Shown: one piece after another, positions 24,001-36,249 of the stretch
Position numbering within the stretch: position 1 is the first letter of the stretch
Layout of the letters: the number at the start of each line of letters is the position of its first letter
Assembly (NCBI GenBank): GCA_941918925.1
Contig: OW799237.1
Span: forward strand, 5,995,201 to 6,059,200
Reading direction: 5' to 3'
DNA: 64,000 nt
Origin: Phyto melanocephala
Taxonomy: Eukaryota > Arthropoda > Insecta > Diptera > Rhinophoridae
Position numbers and translations under genes: made by a program
Notes under the pieces: generated by a model
What the model was told of the DNA's origin: nothing
Databases searched by the model: none
What the model saw: the letters and a program-made list of their open reading frames with translations, nothing else

Positions 24001-25520
24001 GTTTCAGATTCGGCTTGCAGATGAAGGTATAGGTCGGCTTACGGAAACTGAACGGTTGTGGGATACTCTGGCAATATGAGTTATAAAATACTCCGCCAAG
24101 AATCTAAAAAAACCAAGACATACGTGGTTTTTTGTTTATATCTTAACAGTAGGGTTATCGATTATTCGAATTTTTAAGGAAACCGGTTTTCAAATAGTTT
24201 GAAATTTAGAATTACAAAAAAACCGGTTGCTATTTTAAAAATTAAGAAAAAACCGGTTAACCGGTTCGAATATATAAAATTTAATATTTAAAGAAAAATA
24301 TTGTAAAAAAAGATTAAAATAAAAATTATATCTGAATATGAAATTTTTACAGTTTATATACGTTTGGCTGCACAATTACGCAATAACGCAATAACTGACA
24401 TGAATGCAGTTGACTAATTTGGTTTTAATTAGTTGAATTTAAGGACAAAAGGTACTCTTTACAAGTAAAATAAATAAATACATAAATAAATAAGACTTCT
24501 TATAAGGCTGTTAAAAGTTTTTGTATCTCCTTCTGTACATTTTTTTTTTATTGTTAAATAGATCTTTTAAACTAATATGCACTAACGTATTTTGTTTGAA
24601 ATGATTTCTGTAATTTGATATACATTTTAAAATCTTTAAAAATTTATTTTTAAAAAATACTTTCTTATACCCCTGACAGCCATACAAATATAGGCATGAA
24701 CAAGTTTGTTCGATTGTTTAATTGAAATTTAAGTTGACCGACACCCAATGCCATCAATTAAAATTGGAATCTGGAAGAAGAGATTATTGGTTTTTCTTAA
24801 TTGTAACTACACTTTTTACCTAAAAGTGATCGATCAGCTAAGTTTATGCTTCAATTACCTTTAAATTTTAACGTTAGGTTTATATCCTATACAAAAACTA
24901 ATATTTAAGCTCAATTATTTTTCTTATTTTACATTTGGTTTTTAAACAACAAATAAATTTCTTACAATATTATGGAAGAATATTTAATAGTTTTTATTTT
25001 TTGATTTTTGGAAACTTTTCGCGTACTAAATATATTATAGTACGATTGGTTACAAAAATATATGAAAATAAACTTAAAAAAATAAAAAAACCGGATTTTT
25101 CGGATAAAAAACCGGTGTATTTGATATTAGAAAAATCAACATTTAGAAAAAAACCGCCAGCTGAAAGAGGAAAAAAACCGGGTTTTCCACCGGTTGTAAA
25201 ACCGAGTCGATCACCCTACTTAACAGCTTATATGTCGCAATGGCTGATTATTAATAGCAAAATAATCGAAAAAATTTCTGATAAATTGATACCACATACG
25301 GGCCCGTGGCATATGTAAAGGCTTCAAAAAGTTGATTTCAACGCGCACACAGAAAGAAGGACAGTCAAAGCTAATCGTCAGCTCTATCTACAAGAATTCA
25401 GAAAAAACAGAAGAATACTTTAGAAATTACAAACTGATTAACAAACTTATACATGTATACCTTTTACACTCGCGTGTGCAGGGTATAACGGTAAGGAAGG
25501 GTATAAGGAGTGCATAACAC
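24001..25520. mobile_element. decayed foldback-repeat copy split by a hAT-like element
   Basis: 24001-24141 and 25227-25520 together follow the order of the foldback arm: GGTATAGGTCGGCTTACGG, a GTGGTTTTTTGTTTATAT block, TTTCTGATA, then GGCTTCAAAAAGTTGATTTC and a diverged GACAGACGG region. The element at 24150-25218 interrupts it. Confidence 0.6.
24150..25218. mobile_element. hAT-like non-autonomous element with ACCGGTT clusters
   Basis: The 8-mer CTTAACAG is perfectly duplicated on both sides (24142-24149 and 25219-25226). The ends are TAGGGTTATCGA and, complemented, TAGGGTGATCGA, like the TAGGG ends of Ac-type hAT elements. Near both ends the motif AAACCGG(T/G)T recurs several times between A-runs. 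The interior is AT-rich and non-coding. The 127-codon open frame at 24935-25318 reads across the right end and is not a gene. Confidence 0.8.
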
Positions 25521-26914
25521 GTATGAATTTAATCAGCACATGGACGTAAGGGCATAGATAGTCGACTTCTCTCTCTCTCTATAAAATTTAGAATATACAT
25601 ATGTTGTTACCTTTTTAACTCTGAATAAACGTTTACGTTACGCAACAAAGATATCACACTGTGAATAGTGGCTGACGTCACTTTTTTCATGTTTCTAATT
25701 TAAATTTTTTTCTTACACTTCTTTTACCTGCACTACAAGTGCTAATTTCTGCTTCATATCATTTGTCATTTGCAGATGGGTTTGGTCAGCAATTTTAACA
25801 TTTTTATTTAATTCTTACATTTTTCTTTGACACCGTTCTCTTTTCAAATTCCATTTTGGTTTGGCATTTTTTTGAGTCTGACTTTTTAGTTGTGTTTCGC
25901 ACGTGTATAAATAAAACGGTCTAAATGCAAATATGTACTCTTTTTATTCGCTAAACATTTTCCTTTTTTTTTTTTCAAGTATATATTTAATGTTCTTGTA
26001 AATTAGGGTCAGTATAACAAAATATACAAGCTTTTTACATAAATACATAAAATGTACGTACATTTAAAATAAAATAAAATAAAATAAGAAAAAAGGAAAT
26101 GTAATAAAAATGTTAATAGTATTAAATATGTATGTACATAGTTAGTATGTACATGGCAGAAACAATGATATTTAATTTTTTCTCTTTTTTTTTTAATTTA
26201 AAACGTGAGTTTTTTCGTTACCACACCCAAACATTTGAAGTATTTGTGCGAAAACCATTACAAATAAACAACATATTTGAGAAAGCTTTTAAATATTATT
26301 AGGGGTTACAAAAGAAATTCTTGACAAAACGAAAAAATTTAATTAAATCATCAAAAAACTAAAAGAGTTATTCTAAACGCTGAAGACTGTAGTATAGTTG
26401 TAGTTAAATTTATAATTTAGACTGTTGGTAGACTGTAGTTAGGTCTATAGTAAAATATATATTTAATAAAACAGTGGTCTGTTGGGTGATGGTGAAATTG
26501 TACCTAACCTCCGAACAGACATAGGCTATATTTTTGTTTTATATTTTATTGAAATTAAACACATTTTATAGCATATTTTGAGAACTATATCAGCTATTTC
26601 CTTCAAACTTTGTACGAGTTACTTTGATAACAATTTTCTTATTCGAGAAAAAAATAGTTGGTAGTTTCTACACAATTTAATATTTCCCTATAACATAAAA
26701 TATATAGTTAGTTATCCTGACGAAAAGACAAAGTTCAATATTCTTTAGCTTAAACTCTTAAACTACCATCAAATCAAACTTGGAAGAATAGATGCAAATT
26801 TTTACTTTCAGCATCACCAAGAAATAAGAGAGAACAGCGTTTACATTGTATGTAAATTAAGAGCAATGAGAACGAAAGATAATTTTTTTTTTTAAGAATA
26901 AATATCCAAACAAA
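25521..26914. other. gene-less stretch, includes a Helitron-like scrap
   Basis: Bases 26540-26700 resemble part of the 43657 family (an AACTTTGTACGAGTTACTTTG block beside its counterparts near 7115 and 44395). (AAAAT)n lies at 26065-26090. TATAGTC-like words occur at 26380-26460. Confidence 0.4.
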
Positions 26915-27070
26915 AGCGACAAGCGTTTGCTTTATTCCGCTTAGCGCTAACATTGAAGTTACAAACCTAAAAAGAGCGCCACATTGTATTATGAACAATT
27001 TAAAAATATCTTATTTAAAAATACCCACTAAATAGAAAGAAATGGGAGAAAAGTCGTTAGATTGTCCTGA
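26915..27070. repeat. dispersed repeat with GCTTAGCGCTAAC, copy 1
   Basis: Shares ATTCCGCTTAGCGCTAAC, a GTTACAAACCTAAA block and a TCGTTAGATTG..CTGAAA block, in order, with 35990-36180. The 74-codon minus-strand frame over it is not conserved as protein. Confidence 0.5.
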
Positions 27071-27106
27071 AAATAACTTAGCAGATATTACTTATCATTA
27101 TTTAGT

Positions 27107-27241
27107 CGGCTTTCACATTAGCCAATGAATGTATACAATTTTAAATATTAAAGCAATATCAATTTATAGTACAAGCAAGTCTGTATCGCTTTATATTCCT
27201 TTATGATTATGTCGTATATTAATTGATTAATGTGAAAGCCG
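27107..27241. mobile_element. 135-bp TIR element
   Basis: Inverted ends CGGCTTTCACATTA at both sides, extending in part to CAAT. No coding content. No clear target duplication. Confidence 0.5.
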
Positions 27242-27599
27242 CAAAAACAATAAAAGTTGTTTTGCAGCCTACTTCAATCCCTTACGCTCAGTCAAAATCC
27301 GATTTCCAAGTGCAAAGCGTTGCCGCCACGTTATTTCGGTTTTCTTTATACAAATTTTATGGCCACAACAATTTTTGACAGCCACAAAACATTTATCGTT
27401 TTTGTTTCGGTTTGTATGTAAAAAAAAACTATATTTGAATGTTTGGATTTTAAATATCAACATCAACACTTTTTTTATTTAAACCAGTTTTACTATTTTT
27501 GGGATTATAGTTTGATTGAGTGATGTACTTGACCATCTAAAAGAATACGTTTTGAAAACGACCAAATCACTCCTCCTACAAAATATAATTAGGTCTCGA

Positions 27600-27790
27600 T
27601 TCATATATCTCGCCTAGGTGGTCCAGAAGTCTGTGTTTCTCAAAAGTTAAGGCCGAACATTCACAGATAAAATGAAAAATCTCTGTTACTGCGACAGTGA
27701 TTGTTAAAGATGAGTCCAAGTTGACTTGCGTGTTTTCCTGCCGCTAATTGCCAAGTTAATACTGCCAGCAATTACGGGCTTATATTACAT
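27600..27790 (-). mobile_element. LINE fragment (family A, C-terminal part)
   Basis: Bases 27695-27775 align with 20-110: a GAGTCNNAGTTG block, GTTTTCCT, and AATACTGCCAGCAAT against AATATTGCCAGAAAT. Too decayed to translate. Confidence 0.5.
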
Positions 27791-28439
27791 GTTGCTTTCT
27801 ATAACAAATGGTTACGTTAATCTGGCAACCCCAAACGCTTTAAGATTACATTTTAATCGTTATGTAAAGAATCACCTGAAACATTGACAACATTACGTTT
27901 TCACTTAAGTAATTACTTAACACTTAACGACTCTAACAGCTATAATGTACCACAATACAAATCTACTGACTGAACTATCAATCAAAGGTTTTAATGTACA
28001 TCTTTTACCCATACCCGCCGGGGTTAAACAAATTTACAAAGATCTTTTGATTTTCTATAATTTGTTGAGTGAGTCAAAATTTTAACTAGATCGCGCAAAA
28101 ATAACGAAGAAACAAATTCAAGTTAGTCACCAGGATGGGTGGGTATTGGTAAGGCAAAGATTAATGCTGAAACTAAACAACGTCTGCTCAAGCATTATAA
28201 AAAACACGGTCAATAATTAAAGCGAGCATTAAAGTAAAATACTCTCATTACCTTAAAAAATTTATTTTGGATTTTTTTGTTAATCTAACACAGCAAAACC
28301 ATATTGGTTTGTACTAAATTTTAATGAACAACATTGTTGAAAGAGAAAGCGCCATAAAATAAGAGCATAAGAAAAAACGCTCTGCAACTAAAATATATCC
28401 TAACTAACGGCTAATTTCTGCGACGTATTTTAGATACTT

Positions 28440-28640
28440 ATTTGTAAGGCAAATCACGTTACGTCGGAATTTTGTTTCTGAAAATGCTACTTTTAACAGT
28501 ACCTAGTGAAATTTCGACTTCTACTACATTGAATTTATTCAAAGCAGCTTTGAGAAGCTCTTTAACATTTCATTACCATAGTGCTCCCTTTAAGCGGGAA
28601 CCCAAACGGGAGTGATGTCGAAAAGGCATTAGATAAATTA
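28440..28640 (-). mobile_element. LINE fragment (RNase H part)
   Basis: The minus strand near 28620-28590 reads DITPVWVPA, the VTLVWVPG motif of LINE RNase H, with upstream material consistent with that domain. Frames are broken. Confidence 0.5.
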
Positions 28641-30864
28641 AAGCTTAGTCTGTATTAGAACTAGAACAAATCGAATAAATTTTTTTTTAATGCTTAAGAA
28701 CATCTTTATTTAAAAACTATTTTGCCCCAGTTATTTCTCTATTTCTTTAAGAATTTTTCTTTGTTTTACATTTTCCATTGTTTGCAAGATAAGAAAGAAG
28801 TTGGTCTTTTCGATGTTATTCGTGGCAAGTAAACCAATGACTTATACGAAAATTTATTTTTTTTTTTGATGGACAGCATATTAAATACCTCCCTTATGAA
28901 TATAAAATGTTCACTTGTTCCTGGGCAATACTAAAACAGGGCAGTTGTATAAAAGAATAAATTCTTCAAATTTAAAAGTTTTTGTTTTTTCTTTAAACTT
29001 TATACAAAAAAAATATATTCTTATGATTTGCACTAATTTTTTATTAAAAATTTCTTTAAATAATTTTTTTTTTACAAATTAATGCAATTTAGTATAATTT
29101 CAGCTTTTAAATGTAGGACTTTAATAGAAAGGTTTAATGGAAAAAACTGTTTCGCCATAAAAACGAAAATATCCCAGCTGAATCTTTTGCAGTTTTTTTT
29201 TTGTTACTTTTTTTTTGTTTATAATAATCCCCCACAGGACTATTACTAAAACACAAGTAGTACATTTCATTCTACATACAACAAATGCCATTCATAATAG
29301 AGACAACAACAACAACAACAACAACAACAGAAACAGTGGAAGCAAAAATATATGTATAGAAATACATAAATAAATAAATAAACAGCTAAAGAAAATCGAC
29401 TGGAAGGGAAAACAAAAATGGACCTCGTAAAATAAATTGTAGATGCTTTTAAATACAACACATGTTTGTTGAACGACAAAAACAACTTTCCAACTTCAAA
29501 ATCAACAAACACACATACATATCTCCCACAAACATTAAGGATCATAAATTAAATTAAAATATCCCGACAGTTCTTACTGGCAGAAATTAAAGAAAAGACT
29601 TCACTGTATTAGCAAATAACCCTGATTAGAATTTTTGAAACCAATGCTTACAAGTAATCAAGTTTGAAGACCATTTACTACCCTTTACAAAGTAAACTCT
29701 CATATAAACTGTAAGTTTAACTGTGTTTTATTCTAGTCTCTAGAACTACCAGGTATTTTTGTTGGTTAACCAAAAACTCGTTCATCAATTTCGGCCAAGG
29801 GTGAGAGAAAACCGAAAACAAGTTTTTGCTTTAACACAAACAAAACAACTTTATTTATTTCTTCGTTATCTCTTAAATAACCGTTTGTATGTGTAGGTTT
29901 TTGTACATACATACACATTATTTTTGGTTTGTAATTTGCTCTGTGGGTGTGAGTAAGTACTTTAATAAGTATGTATGCATTAGTTTTCTTTTTTTTTATA
30001 ATCTTCATTATACATACGCTCATTCATATGCTTGCTATAACCATATCCGCAGGAAGAATGCCATAAAAAGGAAATAGTTGTAAAAACCTAATACATACAA
30101 CCATTTGACTGACAGTAGCAGGAGCCAAGATAACAAAAAAATTTTAAATTTTATTGCTTCTACATATTTTGCTACTAACTACATCCAACAATATGATTAA
30201 AAATGTGACACAACCATATTTGTGCTGTTGCTTAACAGCAAAATTAATGTTCTAAGCCAATAAAAATGTATGTGTGTAAGTGGGAAAGTAAAATTTACAT
30301 ATACATAGTAGTATAGTATACCTGTGGACCTTGGACAAAACATGTTAAGTCGAGATATAAAAAGAAAAATTTTTTGAAGACGTTTTATTTGCACTATGTG
30401 TAATATTTTTGGAGCTATTAAGTAAAAAATGCAATTATATTAATTTGTTTTAATGAACTTTTGTTTGTTTTGGTGCTTTTTTGAATTTAAATTTAATTGA
30501 ACATGCTTTTTGTCAAAAGACTAAAGCAGTTTATGCTAATCCGCCTTTTGCTACAAGTTAAACAATAGAAATTTTTTCAAAAATAATCCACATAAATTAA
30601 TTAATGTTTTCCTGATTTGTTGTTTGTTTTTAAAACCTTCACCAGTGCTGCCCAGTCAATACATAGCTTTGACATTACTTTTGTAATTTTAACAATACAC
30701 AAATACCCTGATCTGCGATTTGTGTTGATTCGAATTGCGTCGCAAAAAAAAAAATAATAATAATTTTTGGCTTCGAATTGCGTTGGTGGTTTAGCGGTTG
30801 GTTCGTTTAGCGTTGTTTCTTAATACACGCGTACAAGGGAAATTGCCATTTTATTTCTTGTAAG
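28641..30864. other. gene-less stretch with CAA microsatellite
   Basis: (CAA)n at 29303-29330. Several TATG/CATA-rich patches. The open frames here (for example 29267-29545 minus, with a run of Cys from the CAA repeat) are low-complexity artefacts. Confidence 0.5.
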
Positions 30865-31460
30865 CAGTGTTGCCAATTTTTTTAACCAAAAAGGCTAAAA
30901 AAAGACTAACAATTTTAAAGGAGATTTTTATTGAAGGCACGTAGTATAGTTTTTTGCATTCACTCTGAAAGTTACGACAGCAATTTATTGTGGTTTATTC
31001 AAAAGGTATTCCGTTTAAATATTTTAAAATAAAAAATCGGTTGAGTTACAAAAGAAAGTTATTAAGAAGATTACTTCAATTAAATACAGACTTTTAGTCA
31101 AATTTTTAGTTAATTTTTATTCATATTTAGCCAAAGTTAAAATTTGGTTTGTGCATGTAAGCGAATTATCCAGTAAACAAAAAGACAAGAACATGAACTT
31201 TTCAAAATTACAAAAAAGTTTCGCGGTAACTACTTTTAAACGTTTATAAATGTGATTTATAAAATGCGTGTTTATCATGAACGCACATATATACGAGCAA
31301 CTTAATTTAAATGTTTTTAAGCAGAAATTTTCAAATAAAAATGCCGGAAAAAATAAAAATGCTAAAAAAATGCCGGAAAAAATTACAAAAAAATGCCTAA
31401 AGAAGGATAAGAGCTAAATTCAATTTTCTCCGACTAAAAAAGATTAAAAAGGCAACGCTG
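30865..31460. mobile_element. hAT-like element with CAGTGTTGCC ends
   Basis: The left end reads CAGTGTTGCCAATTTTTTT and the right end, complemented, CAGCGTTGCCTTTTTAAT. Flanking 8-mers CTTGTAAG and ATTGTATG match at 6 of 8 positions, consistent with an aged 8-bp duplication. The interior is non-coding. Sequence 31461-31630 repeats the right end and its flank. Confidence 0.6.
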
Positions 31461-31630
31461 ATTGTATGTCACATTTTTGAAAGGAGAAATGTTTACATAT
31501 CGCAAAATGGCTAAAAAGAGTCAAAAAAAAGGTCGGAAAAAAATTTAAAAAAAAATGTCTAAAAAAGGATAATTCAATTAAAAAGGCAAAATTTAGCCTG
31601 AAAAGGTCTAAATGGGCAACGCTAATTTTA
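31461..31630. repeat. tandem copy of the hAT right end
   Basis: GGCAACGCT followed by ATTGTATGTCACATTTTTGA at 31451-31480 recurs as GGCAACGCT plus AATTTTATGTCAATTTTTAA at 31614-31642. Upstream ATGCC..AAAAAAGGATAA blocks also recur. The unit is about 160 bp. Confidence 0.5.
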
Positions 31631-31762
31631 TGTCAATTTTTAAAAAGGGGATTTACATGTATTTACATGTTTTTCGTTAAAAAGTGTAGTTTACATTTGT
31701 GTGGGGGAAATTTTTTCTTTATAACCTATAAAAATAAGCCAAAGGCGAAAAAATTCCTAATA

Positions 31763-32277
31763 CTATGTTCACACAGGCGCCTTAATTGTCAATTTATAAT
31801 ATTATCGCAATTAAAGGCCTAATTGAGCTCGATTTACCATACTAAAAATTACTTTTAAATTGATCAATATATACTTAATTGTTTCACTTATTGTCTAAAA
31901 CTCGAAATACAACTCTTGAGAAGTATGTTCAGTGAGAAGAAAATTCTATAGGTGGCATTTATAATGTCAAACAAATAAATATACAAAAAATAAAAATTAA
32001 GAATATGAAAAATTTTTGAAGAAAATTTTAAAAAAATGTTTGAATAAATTCAAATGCATACATATAAGTATATATATGTATGAATATAATTGTAAATATA
32101 TTTTATTAACAGGAAAAACACTGAAAAGAAGGCATTATTTGATTTGGTATAAATACATCGTATTTTACAGCTATCAAATGCTAATGGAGTAAGATAAATT
32201 GAGTATGTCTGAACACTTATTTTAATTGCTCAATCAACACTAAATTGAAACAATTAGAAATATCTGTCTGAACAGGG
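31763..32277. mobile_element. 515-bp TIR element with TA flanks
   Basis: The left end reads CTATGTTCACACAG...TTAATTGTCAATTTA. The right end, complemented, reads CCCTGTTCAGACAG...CTAATTGTTTCAATTTA. TA stands outside both ends. No coding content. Confidence 0.5.
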
Positions 32278-32329
32278 TATAAGATATCATTAGGCTTCAA
32301 TATTTTAGCTCTTGAAATGTTCTTCTTTA

Positions 32330-33201
32330 AATATTTCCAAATAAAGAAGTCCAACAGTGCCTAATCACATGATCGTGGCGGTCAATTAAAATCGCCACGA
32401 CGTAAGATTACACGGCCATTGAATTTCTCACGGAAAAGATTTATTGTTTCGTTGGCTGTGTGAACCACCACGACCATAATCTTAATTTCAGTTCATTATG
32501 ATCTTACGATAGCGAACATCATTCACGGTAACTGTTTGACCGACCTTATTTTTAAATATGTAAGTACGGCCCTATGACGTCGCCAGCCCATAAACCGGAC
32601 TAAACAGTTACTATGATGCATCGGCTTTTCAACAATCACTTGTGGACTCTATTTGCTCAAATGCGGCAAATCTGCTTGTTAACGAATCCACTGATGTGAA
32701 AGTGTGCCTCTTCGCTGAAGATGATTTTCTTTGTAGAGTCACCATTCATTTCTGTCTGTATTGCGTATTGAATTGGTACGCTTGGTAAGTCATTAGGCTT
32801 ACGCTATTTAGTCTTTATTTAAAAGTCGTGATGCACGTGAGATGTTCGATTGTTGGACATAACGACAAATCGATGTTAACGGCTCTTTTGCCACACTATC
32901 GCGAACAACAGCAATGTTTTCCGCAACCGAGCATGCACAGAAGTTTTCACATTTCCTTTAGACCCGGGAAATTCTCCCGCTTGTGGACACATTTTGTCGA
33001 TTATGCTGACTAAAAAAAAAATCAAGAAGTGCACGAAATTCATTTTGATTTGAACGGTAATTTTTGTAAAAGACTTCAGCAATTTTAACGCGCTGCTCAA
33101 TTGTGTACCTCTCCATGGTTGAATTTGTCAAACACTGAAACTAACAAATGTCAAATTAAGTTGGGCCAAAGAAACTAGACGCTAACGTTTGAACAATCCT
33201 T
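32330..33201 (-). mobile_element. mariner-type element, left end lost
   Basis: The minus strand starts at an ATG at 33116-33114 and encodes MERYTIEQRVKIAEVFYKNY and FRALLDFF, the DUF4817-type HTH, with frame breaks afterwards. Near 32720-32660 a (F)SEEAHFHISGFVNKQICRI-like DDE stretch remains. Its 5' inverted end AAGGATTGTTCAAACGTTAG lies at 33201 beside a TA; the other end is missing. The + strand frame at 32828-33013 is its shadow. Confidence 0.75.
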
Positions 33202-33213
33202 TATATAAGATAA

Positions 33214-33252
33214 CAAAAAACTCTGTGGGCACCAGCAAAGTGGTCTGGGTTC
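33214..33252 (+). mobile_element. Helitron-like 3' terminal scrap
   Basis: GGCACCAGCAAAGTGGTCTG followed by GGTTCAGCTA matches the end of the element at 43657-44602 (CCAGCAAGGCGGTCCGGGTT CTGCTAG). Only the terminus is left. Confidence 0.5.
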
Positions 33253-33254
33253 AG

Positions 33255-34656
33255 CTATTATTATTTTTTTTTATCAGGTAATCACTGTTCAGAGAAGATT
33301 TTTCGGCTTAAAGTTTTTATATATCCAGTTTACCATTTAAAATAAATTAAAGAAGAAACGGAACATGTTTTTCATCTATGGACTGCTGACAGCTGAAGTT
33401 ACCCGATGATAAGATATTTCTTTATTGACTATAAAAACATAATTTTTTTTTTAAATTAAGGACAAGTTACTTAAAACTTTGTAAAACTTTTTTTGTCAGT
33501 GCCTTCCTTTGCTATACAAATAAATAATCAATATTTTTGTTTGTATGTTTTTTCCTCTGTGTGCGTGTATGTGTTTTTTTCTTGTAACTTTTGTTTAGAT
33601 TTGTTTACAAATACTCTTCTACTGGTATAAAATTGTACTCTCAATATCATCAAGATTGTATTATGAAGTGTGTACATACTTCACTCAATTGTGCGTATGT
33701 GTGTATGTATATGAAATCAAATTATTTATACAATGGCTGTGTTTGTTTGTGTGTAATAAGGCAAACACCTGTTTGTTTACTTGGGCCATTAATAGGAAAA
33801 AAGTTAATATTCTATTATTTAAAATTTATTACAAGAATAATCAAAATTAATACTCCCGTGTTTGTCTGTTGGTTTGTTTGTTCGGTAATTTTGTTCATTA
33901 TAATTTTTTTTTTGTATGTTGTTACATAATTTGAATTTTAAGGAACTTTCGAGTTTAGGTAGAAAAGTTTACACGTATAAAGTAATATTTTTTTTTAATT
34001 TATAAAGTTTTTTTTTGTTAAAAGACTCTTGCTTTGCGTAAGATAAAATGCCTTGTTTTGTAAAAGTAAATATAATTAAGTTAATTATGGCAGAAAGAAT
34101 GTAATAGAATAAGCTGATTTGCATATAAATCTTTTTCCAGTTTAATTTTAATTATGTTTAACATTCTGAACATTTTTTTCCAAATCCCTTATGAATTTAA
34201 ATTTATTTTTCTTTGTTTATATTTGTTTTTCATATGTATGTATGTACATTTAATATTTATTTTATTTCTACCATAAATATTATTGTTTATTTTTATATTT
34301 CGTTTTGGCACTGTTTTTAATTTAGATACGAAATTGTATTAATATCGTAGCCAGCCAACAGTCAAAATTGGCTGCCTGTATTATGTTGCGGAAACTTTAT
34401 ATTTAACAGTTCAATGATTGATAAATTGCATCTAAATCCTACACGCTGTTGTTTAGACAAAAAAAAAACAAAAAACAAAGCTTAGATTTATATAAACAGT
34501 CAGCTAGTTATTAAGCCAGCCAGGGGATAAAGAGTGAGTCAGAAAAAAGTTAAACACAATATTGCAGCCAAATGTTATGCTTGGCCAAGGCATATTCACA
34601 AGGTATATGCATCGCGGCAATTTAAAAAAAACACTTGCATTTTGTTTTTGTATATT
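33255..34656. other. gene-less AT-rich stretch
   Basis: TG-rich open frames (33591-33929) reflect TATG/TGTG repeats. No gene evidence. Confidence 0.5.
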
Positions 34657-34845
34657 TGCCCAGCAAAATAACAAATTACAAAATAATGAGTTAAAAGTAC
34701 TAGAAAACATTTTTGCACTACTTACAATTTGGCATCTAAAATCATTATTTTAACACGGCGTTGTCATTGGAGGCAAATAGGAACTCAAATGAATACTTAT
34801 AACGCTCGCTTATAAATAGGGACTTCAATAAGTAATTACTTTAAT
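34657..34845 (+). repeat. dispersed repeat beginning CCCAGCAAAA, copy 2
   Basis: Same ordered blocks as 9109-9240, with a short insertion before the ACGCTCGC block. Same orientation. Confidence 0.6.
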
Positions 34846-35558
34846 AACAATATATAAGTGTGTACTTGATTTTAATCACCTAAATAACCCATTAATAATA
34901 TGGGCTTACAGAAGCCGTTCGATTCTTTTAAAGGCGAAAATTTTATTTGATTTTTCTGCCATACGTTCTTTTGAAATTTAAAAATCAGTGAAAATCTATA
35001 AGTCATCACTTTGTTAATGAAATGCTTTGCCAAAACTTTTTTACTTATATTCTTAGTGTCTTAAACTAAATGAGAATTATAAAAAGTTATGGATTTCGAA
35101 TGGCTTTTAACAAATTTCGCAATAAGAAATTGTATTTGTGTGTGTATCTAAGTAAATTTCTAAAAATAAGTTCTTATGTATCACATTATAAATCAAGTCA
35201 TTACTAAAACACTTCTTCGTAAGACAGACGATATGAAAGAGTCAGTGAAACGTATGTTGTTTAGTAAGAGCAAGTCATTACCTAGTTTTTGCTAAGTGTA
35301 TGTCTCCATATGTCACAAAATTTTTTTTTCTTTTCTATAGTATTAAGATTTTTCAAAAAACTTTAAAGCAAAAACTATTTATTCATAATCTTATGTATTT
35401 TAAAGCGTTTTAAGCCAACTGTATTTACGAATTAAATATTGTAGAATATATAAAAAGATTAAATTTGACAGATGCAGATATATTAAAAAAAAAATGGGGT
35501 AAGAAAGCAAAACAGTCAGCTTACGAGTACCTTCTTAATCCACCTTGTCCTTGGCTTA
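34846..35558. other. gene-less stretch
   Basis: AT-rich sequence; nothing recognised. Confidence 0.5.
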
Positions 35559-35559
35559 A

Positions 35560-35690
35560 GAAATTATTACTTTCAGTCATAATTCAGCTCTGTTTGGGTA
35601 AAGAGCTCCTGCGTCATTGTCATTATCGTTGTCGAATAAGCACAATCAGGACGTCCTTTTTATCTAAGTTTTATTTAAGTTAATACAAGT
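35560..35690. repeat. unclassified repeat shared with 36250-36345
   Basis: CAGCTCTGTTTGGGTAAAGA, GCTC..GCGTCATTGTCATTAT and CAATCAGGACGTCCTTTT recur, with changes, at 36262-36340. The open frame at 35465-35683 covers it but is not kept in the second copy. Confidence 0.5.
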
Positions 35691-35989
35691 ATAAGTTTTT
35701 TTTGACTCACACTTTATTAAATGAAATGCCAACGATTCTTTCAAAAGGAGATGTTAATTTTTGAAATGTTTATTACTTAATATAATTATTAAAAAGTTAA
35801 TAAAAAAAACTGGCAAAATTGGTATTAGCACACACATACACACGTCTCTTTTGGGAATTGAACTAACTGACTAGTACACCAAAGAGTATAGGAATTCTTT
35901 ATAAAATTAAATTCAAAACTCATCGCATAAAGCAGTAGTGTGATATTTTGTTTTAACAGTGTTTATTATGGTGCTGTCATTTCAACAGC

Positions 35990-36180
35990 AAACCTTAACA
36001 AGAGCGGAAAACGTTGTGTTTTAATCCGCCTAGCGCTAACGCTTAAGTGACAAACCTAAACAAGAGCGACATGCCTTGTGACACAAATACATAGTATCAT
36101 TAATTTGTTTTGTTTAGTAAAACTCACAGAATATAAACAAAAAATAGATAAAAAATCGCTAGATTGACCTGAAAGTAGAT
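35990..36180. repeat. dispersed repeat with GCCTAGCGCTAAC, copy 2
   Basis: Diverged copy of 26915-27070 in the same orientation: ATCCGCCTAGCGCTAACG, GACAAACCTAAACAAGAGCG and the GCTAGATTGACCTGAAA block. Confidence 0.5.
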
Positions 36181-36249
36181 AAAGTGGCATAACTATTCAG
36201 CATTTACAAAAGCAAAAAAAAAACAAATGTTGGCTGCCAACGCTATTAC

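Noticed and set aside
24935..25318. 127-codon + strand frame
   Set aside because: It crosses the right end and target duplication of the hAT-like element and has only Lys-rich low-complexity content.
29267..29545. Minus-strand frame with a Cys run
   Set aside because: The Cys run is the translation of the CAA microsatellite at 29303-29330; the rest is low complexity.
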